A model generated the notes under the pieces. That model ran no database searches. It was not told the DNA's origin and saw nothing but the letters and a program-made list of their open reading frames with translations. A program made the position numbers and the translations under genes. Below are positions 35,240-46,300 of a stretch of 64,000 nt of DNA, in pieces. The stretch is from contig NC_091934.1 of NCBI RefSeq assembly GCF_041260155.1, forward strand, positions 43,058,898-43,122,897, given 5' to 3'. This stretch comes from Ptychodera flava (lineage: Eukaryota; Hemichordata; Enteropneusta; Ptychoderidae). The number at the start of each line of letters is the position of its first letter. The first letter of the stretch is position 1.

Positions 35240-37733
35240 CTCTGCTATGTTGGGAATCCTTGCCTTGTACGAATATGACAGGAAATAAATACGATCTGTG
35301 TAGCAACTTTCCCCACGACAACTCATGACAAATAGGAGTACTGCCACACAAAGTTGGAACAATCACGGAAAGGTGACCATTTCATGTCGTCATTTCATGT
35401 CGTCTGAATTGAAATTGTACCCAGCGGGGATATGTTTGGTAATGGCTTACATCGGTTTCGTTGACGTGTAACTTGTCTCAGTTTAATTTTGGCACTGTTA
35501 TAAGAACACTTGTTCCTGGAACTTACTTTCGTGGCTAATAAAATAGTGTCTCGACAGGTTTAACATTAAATCATCGGTCACGCATCACGTTCACCCTTCA
35601 ATTGTAATTTTCATCGGTGAATAATTTATCAACAAGGTATACGAACTTTGAATACACAGCCCGACTCTGTACGTTTGACCTTGCCAGTGTACAGGTATAG
35701 TGATAACTTCAGATTCAAAATATAATTGATTCGCGCTGTAAATCTGAATTACATTCAAAATTTACAGCTTGGGAAATGCCGGATGATGGTTAACCAATAC
35801 AAGGGAACAGTTTTTCACTCCCACTTACCATCATTCCAATCCGACCGTACCCAGCAAAGAATTTCACACAGCAGGAAACGATAGAGGCTTTGACAAATGT
35901 CATGTTTTCATAACTTTTTTCTTTTGGCATGCACGTTTTACAAAATTACAGGGGCAGTTTGTATCGATGATAAGGAACGTAACTCGACCTGTACTACAAT
36001 AAAGCGATCATGTTGCCCCAAAAGAATAACAGCATAACTTTTGATATTTGCGAGCATGCGATCTTTCTGTGTGTATGGAGTCGTTCCCGAAGCGAGTCGA
36101 AATATCCATTTTGCTTGTCAACTCACCTATTCTTACATTGATAAATTTACCAACTTTATGCCCGAACTTCATTTGTATCGATTATATCTACTGACGTCAT
36201 TGCTAATGGCCTCCTTTCAAACTGCTGTTGTCTCTCGTTAAAGTTGCAATCGGTCGAGTTACCCCTATGTAGTACGTGAACAGGTAATTATTGAATTCAG
36301 GCATCTACCAAACTAAACGGAAAGCAAAGGTCAAATCTGATACCTTCCTAAATCTAAGTGACCTTTTCCTTTCCAGAAAAAAACACGCATAATAATTTCA
36401 ACGACTCGAATTGTACGCGTGTTTTCAAAAGAGTCGAAATCATCATTATTATTTTCAACAACACGAGAGCTCACTATTTGCAGAAAAGATAAAATTAATG
36501 TAGTTGAAAAATGTATACAGGCAAAAATAAAAACCGCCGAAGCTGAGTATGTTATTTGTTTGTTTGTTCGTTAGCTTTTTATTTATTTATTTATTTATTT
36601 TGGCCGAATCATGAATATCTTTCCGGTGACCCGACCAACCATTTTTCAAGTCCTCCGATCCTAACTTTTTTCTCATTTTCAAAAATCACGCATAATTTTT
36701 ACCGAATTTTGCTGCGTTTTTGATGGATCACACTGAAATAAAAAAGATCCCGACCGATACCCACTTCCTGAGGGCTTGTTGACGGAAAGTTAATTTTTTT
36801 TCTTACACCGTATTTATTTATTTATTTATTTATTTATTTTTTATTTATTTATCTAGCGCTTTGGTCCTATGATGTGCGGTAAGTTGTGCTGAGAATTGAG
36901 CTAGGTGGTTCAATGACTTGCATTTGGTCGACCTAGGCTAGGTAACGATTGAAATAGTTACAGATCAGGTATCTTCTCGTGATATCTGTCTAAAACAGAA
37001 AACTGCAACAAAGACATTTTTCTTTAGGGAATTGGAGTCATGCAAGAACAGGATTCCGAGTCTGACTCGTAGCCTGTGAAATCGACTCGTACGGCAGACT
37101 ACAAGTTGAAGAATGTCGTAAAAATCCAAATCCAAATCTAAACTTGCTAAAATCACATTGTGAAATTGTTAGCTTAATCGGGGCACTGCAGATTTATTAC
37201 AAGAGAAGCATCATGGAGAGATTGGAATCTTTCGCGAGTTTCTAAATCGAAACAAGCGCTTCGACGTCGTCGATCATGACAGCGTGCCTTAATTTGTAAA
37301 CAGGTGTCGTTCTAAAAAGCCAGTCCTAGAGAGCATGAATCTGTTTTCCGGGAGTTTTTTTTTCTATTTCTAGCGCTGTCAAATGTTTTGCGTCTAGAAC
37401 GTTCGTTTGACGTAAGCGGTAAATGGTCGAGGTATCACCTGGTTTGGGCACGACACACGAAAACACGAAGACTCGCATGATTAAATCTTACCAATCAGAC
37501 GACATTCCAATTTTAAAGACGTTGAACGTTTTTGTCTGTAAGCGACTGTAATATGAAGCTATTCATCTCTCACCACGTGCCCGACGGGAATGTATCTCTG
37601 TAGCATTCATGTTAACGCCCGGGTCTCTACAGACGATAAGTTCAACATTTTACAAACGCTTCGCCTTTATTCAAAAATTCCGCCCCTAACGGTGGATACC
37701 TATTAACTCTTCGGAAAACCTTATGACCGTTCA
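35240..37733. other. No gene seen
   Basis: Contains TTTA repeats listed separately; ORF at 36041-36241 (+) has no recognised family. Confidence 0.45.
36578..36851. repeat. Two (TTTA)n arrays about 230 bp apart
   Basis: TTTA arrays at 36578-36601 and 36811-36851 flank a segment with CCGGTGACCCGACC and AAAAATCACGCATAATTTTT. The paired arrays may mark a mobile-element copy, but no inverted ends are visible. Confidence 0.8.
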
Positions 37734-38076
37734 CTTAAGGTAGTATGCGCCTCGAAAGTGAAAGTCTTACACTTTTGCTCAAACTTTCCTTAAAGAATCT
37801 TTCACCAATTCTCTTTCGAAATCGAGAATAAAAATCGGGCGCCACCGTGCAAATGTTGGCACTAGAGAAACAAATAACCCAAGATTTACCTTAAAATTCA
37901 AAATGGCTGCCATTCCTGTGTTAACTCTATGGCATAATTTTCGAATTTAGTGAAAAACTAACCAGATAAAAAGTTTTCTTACACCAAGCGCTTTAAAATG
38001 AACCCCCACAAGTTGCATATCAGGAAAGAATTGTAAAAGTTTTGAGAGTCCGAATATCTGTTCCCGAGGTGCGTTA
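37734..38076 (+). mobile_element. Family A element, near full length
   Basis: Begins CTTAAGGTAGTATGCGCCTC, includes AAAATGGCTGCCATTCCTG and ends near CCGAGGTGCGTTAG; the right terminal TTAA is mutated. Confidence 0.9.
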
Positions 38077-39702
38077 GTCTGCACACAGTCCTAGTTTCGT
38101 ACTACAGAACATGCAGTCGTTTAAAGATTTAAACAAAGTCAAGACTTCACATCGTAAAATTATACTGGCCCGTTATCGTAATTTTGGGACATTTTACATT
38201 CGATAAATTAAGTATAATTAATGGATGAAAGGAATTAATGGAGAATAAATGAGTGAGGGGGCTATTCGCCAACAGGAAAGATTCAATACTGCAGATACAT
38301 CGATAGTGCAGCATGGGTGTAGAAATCCAAGTTTTCTGTTTCGAATTCTATGCCGTGTGCTTACTTCGGCTTAATTTCAAAAAAAGCAAAAGAAAGAAAC
38401 GAAACTTGCCTTTGATGTGTTGATAGAAAAACACTACGGGTAAAATGTTTTTACGACTAAAAATTATTTTTCTAAATTTAAAATCTAATAGCGACACGAG
38501 AAAGCGTTCAGGGATATCTGTGATGCGCAATACACGCTCTGCCCACAGGAACCTTGTACACTCAGACTACCACAGTCCCTCTAGAGGGACTGTGACTCTA
38601 CCTGTTGGCATGTGTGCTACTAGTATTACAAGGCCTCCACAACAGACTTTCGCGGTTCCACATAGAAAAACGGCGACCCTAATTTAGATAGAAAAGAAAC
38701 AATATTCTTTCAGAGGTTCTGAATAAAATATTGCTCTCTGATGTAGATTCTCTTTGCCCGCAGACGATATGCTGGCCTAACCTCATCACACCATAACGTC
38801 TGTGCAAATGGTGTATCTCGGCTCCCTGTTCCTCTAGATTCAGTGGCTATATGATGCAAATCTTTTCTGAATTCTTTAGGAACACTTACCCGAACTATCA
38901 AACTCAAAAGTTAACACCTTACAGTCGCAAAGCGCATTTCACCAACCTCAAATTGGTGGACCTGGCTTCTTCAACGTGCGCCCTCAACGTCCGAGACTCA
39001 AGACTGCATTTCACCAGTGACAGTCAAGTCTCAGCAATGAACAGTGAGAGCACGGTGCCGTAGAGGGACCGTGGTGATATGTTCTCATAGCACCAGTGAC
39101 AATCAGCAGGCACATGGTTAGGCGTGGGCTGCCGTACAGTTCACGACATTGGTTCAAGAGAACCAGAATTTCTCACACGGTAGCGGTGAGAATAACAGTC
39201 TAACCATTGTGAGAAAGTGACACTTTCTCGTCACAGTCACAGGTTTCTTTCTCATAGTGAGAATACGCTCAAGACTGGCCGTTAGCTGAGCACAGAGTCC
39301 CTACTAGTTGTGGAGGTACTGTGGATTGGTCAAGCTGCATTTCAACTTGGGTGGGAACTCCCCACCAGCATTACAATCCCTCGAACATAAATTGCTTTAC
39401 AGCGATTAACTAGAGACACTTGTAAATGGATTAAAATACTACCAGTGTTAAATGATAATTGACAACTGTACTGTTTAAGTGTTATACTTTTATGACCAGC
39501 TGTATAACCTTTGGCATCTGTTACCAATAAAACCTATTTCAACATAAATGTGAAGTCCAGGATGGGATTGTAAATGTTAATTCTTTTTGATATTTTATTT
39601 GTTCTGCTTTAACAGAGCCATGAGGAGCCTGTCTGGGACTCCTAATCCTATTAGAGTTTACCATCAACCTCGGAAAATAAACCCTTCTTAAGTTTCTCTG
39701 TT
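38077..39702. other. No gene seen; several palindromes
   Basis: ORFs at 38445-38687 (+), 38710-38907 (-) and 38851-39063 (+) have no recognised product. The tract holds a 24-base palindrome at 38571 and a small stem at 39197-39230 (GTGAGAAAGTG answered by CACTTTCTCGTCAC). An AATAAA-containing stretch near 39525 might be a polyadenylation signal, but of nothing identifiable. Confidence 0.4.
38571..38594. repeat. 24-bp perfect palindrome
   Basis: CACAGTCCCTCT is followed directly by its reverse complement AGAGGGACTGTG. A related TAGAGGGACCGTGG occurs at 39062. Confidence 0.95.
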
Positions 39703-39772
39703 TTAATCCTCCTTCTCCAAGTGGTATTGATTTCTATGGTTTGTCTATGGAGCCGGAGAGAAAGGGGATTAA
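39703..39772 (+). mobile_element. Family G mini TTAA element, copy 1
   Basis: TTAATCCTCCTTCTCC and GGAGAGAAAGGGGATTAA bound 70 bases containing CTATGGTTTGTCTATGGAGC. The partner copy at 62409 is in the other orientation. Confidence 0.75.
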
Positions 39773-40322
39773 CCTCTGTGACCTGAAGCAACAATTATGT
39801 ATGATGGGATCTCCTGGTGAAGTGACATCATTCACCAGCCGACATTCAAAATGAGTTTATGTACCCTCCCACACGTGATTCCCTAAAAACTACCATTACA
39901 TCTACAGTTAAATCAAGCACAATGCAGAATGGTTTGTAATCTATCGCTGAATTGGATCACCAAAGTTCAATCCAGAGACAATTGATCACTACGTAACTTT
40001 TGCACTGAAATAAAGATGGTTACACTGAGCTTACATGTAATTATCATCAACAACACAAAAATGTCCCTGTACTGTGTTCAATCTCTGTGATCGAGAATTA
40101 AACTTCAAATATTACAGACTAGTGACAAGACACAATCATAGTGTTTTCTACATTTACTGCAGATACGGATGCATTAATTATAAAACACACATGGAGATAT
40201 AAAAATAGAGTAAACTTTCATTACATACAGAAATCAAATTTGAATTTGAAAATGACAACAATGGTTCTGGCAGTTGCTATTGCAGATATGGTTGTACATG
40301 CTGCATAGTGCATTTAAACTAC

Positions 40323-43300
40323 CTACAAGTTATTGATACATGCGTAGGTTGCTTTCACAAGGTTAATGTAACGTGGGTCATCACCCATTGCGTACGGTGA
40401 CAACTTGTTGGTGACATATGCAAATGATAGTGTCTTCTGATGGTCAAAAAATCCACCTTGTCCACCATACCCTTGTGTCCATAAACATTCTCCAGATTGA
40501 CCTGCAATGAATGTGGAAATGCTTCAATTAGAGGTTATAAACGGCAAGCGAGGGTATTTGGTTGCGGATATAAGACCTCTGGGGTGAAAATTAGCATATT
40601 TGGAGGGAATAATCACCAAGCGAAGCAAGGTGATTATTTCACCCAAATATGCTAATTTTCACCCCAGAGGTCTTATATCCGCTACCAAATACCCGAGCGC
40701 ACCGTTTATAACCTCATTATAATATGCTAAAGTTAAAAACAAATGGACAATGTCCTAATTTAGGGCTGGAGTTGGAACGAGAGTTCAGGAGCGCCCAGCA
40801 AACAAACTCTAAAAAAGAACGTTTCAGAACGCGCGCGCGTGCACAGTTGAATTCATAAAATACGGTTACGCAACGCATCGATATCGCGATTAGACATCGA
40901 ACTTGAAGAATTTTACTTCAAAAAAAGCTCAAAAAAACTAAAAAATTATGTTGTTGTTACATAGCCTCCGCTGCTTACAGAAACTCTTCATTTGTTGGTT
41001 TGTCAAGCTGCACTAGACTAAAATTTAACAATCAAAATCAATCTGAAGCCATAGACTTGTTCGACATTATGGCGCGTTGAGCTCTCAAGTTGGCGTTCGA
41101 AATTTGCGCGAGCTCAAAAATGTTACGCGGCGCGCAGGTCTTCTTGTTGAGAATATAAACCCCGGCTCCAGCCAATCAGATTGCCGGATTCCAGCTAAGC
41201 ATATTATAATAAAACTTCAGGTAGAGACGGTAAAGTCATTGATGAGTTTATATGCCTTTAGGGAAATTCACATCTCCAAACTAAAAGACTAAACTTTTGC
41301 TCAAAACTTTCCTTAGGGGAACATAAAACCATTCTCTTTTGAAATCAAGAATACAAATTAGGGGTCACCATGCAAATTTAGCGCTAGAGAAACAAATCCC
41401 CCAATATTAACTGATACTTGAAATTCAAAATGGCTGCCATCACTGTGTTAACCCTATGGGGAAAAAAACAAAAACTTTACTCCAGCAACTTCAAATGAGC
41501 CCCACAAGTGGTAGACTAAAAATGTCCTGTAGAAGTTTGCAAGCCTGAATATCTGTCCAAGAGGTGAATTCTACCTGAATGTGTTTTATAATTTTTAACA
41601 CTCTGTCCTGTCATTCACTACTGATGGACAGCTGAGTGATGCACAGAGATTTAGTTCCATTAGAGGAAAAAAATCACTATCTCTTCACATTATTTCGGTT
41701 ACATTTGTTTCATTTGAGCAACTGTTCATGTTTTTCAACTCACTGAAACACACTTAATTGTCAACCATCAGGTCTATACTCAAGTCTATACTCCATCTCT
41801 GCCCTTTGATATGACAGTAAAAATGCTTTGATGACATAATTTATGGTACATACCAGAAATTTTATCATCAGCATAGGTATTTACATGTTATGTGTACATG
41901 CAAGGTGTGAGTAGAGCTTTGATGGTTGACAATTCAACATGATTCAGTACGCTGAACATCATAATTGCTCACATGACACAAAAGATACTGAAATAATTTG
42001 AAAGTATGGTGGCCTTCTCCCTTTAAAACAGTCATTCACAAAATCTCTGTGCCTATGTGGAAAGGCTAGTAAACACAGTGTTTTCATTTGATTGCAGACA
42101 TTCAAGTCTCAACTGCTTTCAGACAGTGAACACTGAAATGCTTTTCCGTTGATTTGGTAAGTTGGAAACCTTTTTGAAAGAACAAATTTTACTGACTGTG
42201 CCAGTACAAGTTCTGCTGTGTATTTTTTGATCTAGACAAAGTATTATTGCAAATCACAGTGATTTTTTACCTCTGAAATGACATTAAAATGTGGATGAAA
42301 TCCCAGACACCACTTTGTCTTCGTCATCATCACTGTATCCAGTTTCTCTTCAGTACAGCTTGTCATGATCGTCTCAACAGCCTCTTGTGATAACAATCTC
42401 TTCCCATCCAGCTCTCCACCATTTGCCAGTATTGCATACAGTCTGGCCAGGCCCCTGGCTGTCCCAATACCATTCACCGATGGCACTTCACTGCAACGAA
42501 ATTCTGTTGTTGCCATTTTTGGAAACTGAAAAGATAGTGAAGAAAACAGAAGAGCTGTCTTTGAATTTTTCAAAAATGGATAAGTAATAACATTCTTGAA
42601 ACATTTCTTCTTTAAAGCAATCTTATTCTCCAGGGGATATTGAGTGGGGTGGGGGAGGGTACCGGTACGCATAGCAAATGTGATAGACCTAGCAAATGTA
42701 GATTGAATTCAGTTAACAGCATGCCAAATACCTGTGTTATCTCTATGAGGAAAATAAAATTCCTGATCTTCATAAAACTAAGCATGTGAAGATTTTATTC
42801 ACTCTGTAAGCTTCATAATGAATCTCTACACCAGATATGAACTGAAAATGCTCACGTGTTTCATACAGTTATGTGTAAATTTGAACCTTTGCCACATGTT
42901 TGCAACTTCATTGAAAGTATTATGATCAACATAATGAACAATAATCACCGCCGATTAATTCTCAAAGGTCATAAGTATACAAATATGTAATTAGCTGAAA
43001 TAAAAATATTAAAGTTCTTTGACTGCTGTCATTGTATCACCATTTTATATAGCAAGTGTAATTACCGTTGGCCAAGTCCTTCAAGCCATATATGCCGAGC
43101 TGTGAAAGCTCATTAGATATGCAAATTGTAAATTAGCTGACATAAAAATGTGAAATGACTTTCGATATTGTTTTAACAGGTATCATCATCAATGTTGTCA
43201 TGTTTTGCCAACTTTGATCAAGTAAATCCCAGTATATATCCCTAATAAGCAAAGTTCATTAAATATGTAAATTAGGAATTGACTTAAGGTGGTTGGAAAG

Positions 43301-46300
43301 GCTAGAGCGTCAGTTATAAATTTCAACAAAACTATTAAAATATAAAAGTAGTCAACATTCCCTGTGGAATAGAAAAAACTAGACATTTGGGCACAAAGGC
43401 ATTGCAAAGTTATAGCCTGTTAAAACTTCTGAAAAACTGACCAAATAAGAAGAAGTTGGGGAGTCCTTAGTGTATTAACTATGGTAGAGGTCCCCCAGCT
43501 TTTAATAAAATGTTTGAAAAGGGAAAGTCATTATTTGCTGTTTTTCAGGAAAGTTTGACAAGGTGGTGCTGGCATTCAGAGTGAGTGACTGCTATTGTAA
43601 ATGCATTTTTAGATTCTTTGAGTGTCAAAGAGGTGTCAAAAGTGAGATTAACCAAAAAAAACTGCTCTATGACTTCAAAAGAGGGGTGCAAATATGGCTT
43701 GTTTCAACATTTTTGACAGAATAACAGTTTTTCTACATAATTGTATACCAATTTAATCCAACTTTGAAATGAGATATGGACATGGAATTTTACAGCCTAT
43801 TAACAAGGTTACAGATAAGATTTGTACGGCACAATTTTCCTGTATTTGAAGTACTTTTTGAAAAATCACATTTTGAAATTTGAAAGAATTTCTAATAATT
43901 TTTTGATATATAAACCATGTAAAATCATAAAAACAAATTTTATTTACAAATCCTGCCGTACAAATCTTACAATAAATAGTGTCAACATATTTATTACTAA
44001 TTTGGTAATATTAATACTATCCAATTATAAGGTCTCCCATCATACCAAATATGAAGGATGTAGCACTTGTGGTTACTTAGTTATGGCCATATATGTATAT
44101 TTGAGGTCAAAGGTCATCAAGGTCACATGACATTTTGTCAAAAAAATGGTATTGCTAAGTTATCCCTATATACCAAAAATCAGACCTCTAGCTCTATTGG
44201 CTGGCTCAGAATTAGATATGCACATAATTAATAAGGTACAGGATGTGATGTCATAAGGTCTCCCATCATACCAAATATGAAGGGTGTAGCACTTGTGGTT
44301 ACTTAGTTATGGCCATATACTCATATTTAAGGTCAAAGGTCATCGGGGTCACATGACATTTTGCCAAAAATTTGTATTGCTAAGTTATCCCTATATACCA
44401 AAAATCAGACCTCTAGCTCTATTGGCTAGCTCAGAATTAGAAATGCACATAATAAATGAGTTGCAGGAAGATGCCAAGGTCAAAGGTCAAGTGGAATCCC
44501 CAAAATTGTGGAGAGCAATTTGGTCCCCTACTGGCCATTGTCCAATAGACGCTGGCTGTCTTGGACTTTAACATAGGCCAGAATAAGCCATTGCCATAGC
44601 TTAGCTGCATAGGTATAGGGGAGGTCAAAGGTCATAGAAAAATCAGAAAAATAATACTTTAAAAATCTTCTTCTCAAAATTGGCAAGACCTGTGACTTTG
44701 ATATTTGGCATGAAGGAGCAAGGCTATAAGGTCTAACCAGGGTTAGGTTGGTAGCGGGTCGAGTTGACTGGGGTCGAGTTGGTTAGGGGTCGAGATGTCC
44801 AGAAACCATGGTCATCATGCTTGCCATAGACTACCATGTATCACAAAAATTAAACTGTGATAACTTCATTAATATGCAAGCCACGCCCACCAAAACCTTT
44901 TCAGTTCTAGCCATTTGAATTCTGAAGATGTCTACCAAATTTGACTGAAATACGTTCAGCCGTTTTTGAGATAATGGGGATACAGACACACGGACACACA
45001 CACAGACACACAGACAGACATGGCTAAACCATATGCTCACGTGTGTGAACACGTGAGCAAAAAATAGTAAAAGATTCAGAGTCTGAATATCTGTACTCAA
45101 GGAGCATTTTCCCTGAAGTTAAATCCTTTACCAAATAAATTGTGGTACTGCCTCTTGCTTATCTGTGCTAAAGTTAGACCTCCTCTAATGAAGATACCCG
45201 CAAAAGTTTTTAAAGTCTGATGTCACTTACTGTTGTAATTTTACCATTATTTCTGAACACCTTTGATGGGATACTCTCTTTGTTGAACATGGCACGCATG
45301 AAGTTTCTGTATCTTGAACTAAACAGCATTCGCAGCATACTATAGAGAGGTTTTGGAGGAACCAGACTGGCAACTCTAGGAATTTCCTCTTTGGGAAGTC
45401 CCATGTAGAATTCAATACCTGCAGTTGATTGGTGTAAAACATTAGAAATTATTTGTTTTGCTGATGTCATTTTGTCATTACCCTGAAGATCAGTAACTGA
45501 AACTTTTGACAATATTTATAAATTTTTTGTTTCATGTATCAACTACAGTTTAGTCTACTTCCTACCATTCCATGTATCAACTACATGTAGTATTTCGGTT
45601 TACTTCTGATAGTATTTTGAAATACCCAGTGTTTGGTTTGTCAAAGCAGTGAGTCACTGTGTGATGTGTATTATTACTGTTGATGATTGAATTCACATCC
45701 GGACCTGAATTTCATTTTCAACACTAAAACTGCAGGACACATATGTACAGTCAGTGTTGACAAGCTGAGTACTGGGTATTTCAACACACTGAGAGGAGTA
45801 GACCAAACTCTGCCTGATACATACAACACCGAATGATGAATGAAAGTGTGCCCGCAGTAAGCATAAAGTAGCAAGTGAGGTAATAAGAGTGAATCTGTTT
45901 CTCAGAAATGTCAGTCATTATTTTGGCATATGCCTACATTTTCCTGTTCTGTGCAACTCTTTATCACTTAATCAGAAGTTATCTGATGAATTTTAATGAG
46001 TATATCACTTGGAAATAATTTCCAGAGTGAGTGCGAACTGTAATTTTCAATAGGAACATTGGGGAATACACTTACCGAATGGTTTGGCTATTTCTTCATG
46101 AAAGAAAACACCCATTGTTCTATGTTCTGGGTCTGCACGCTGAAGAACTTGGCTGAGAATGAAACCGTAATTCAAGGAGTGGTAGCCATGGGCTGTACCT
46201 GGTTTCCATAGCAACTCGGATGCAGCAACCACCTCACCAACTGCATCATGGTCTTTCAGCATTTCGAGATCCATGGCAGTTTGTGTCATTGGTACACCAG

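Larger units (their letters stand above)
42850..45058 (+). mobile_element. GCTCACGTG element, copy 2, inside family A
   Basis: Termini GCTCACGTGTTTCA and TGAACACGTGAGC, about 2.2 kb. The left part matches copy 1 (GACTGCTGTCATTGTATCAC; GCTGTGAAAGCTCATTA); the right part matches its tail (CAAGCCACGCCCACCAAAA, GCCGTTTTTGAGATAATGG, CA/GACA repeat). The middle, about 43,285-44,800, is unique and includes a 226-base tandem duplication and four DR1 motifs. Lies in the intron between exons 4 and 5. Confidence 0.85.

Noticed and set aside
39000..39545. A possible long terminal repeat with an AATAAA signal
   Set aside because: No second copy of the segment, no primer-binding site, and no reverse transcriptase or integrase motifs were found nearby.
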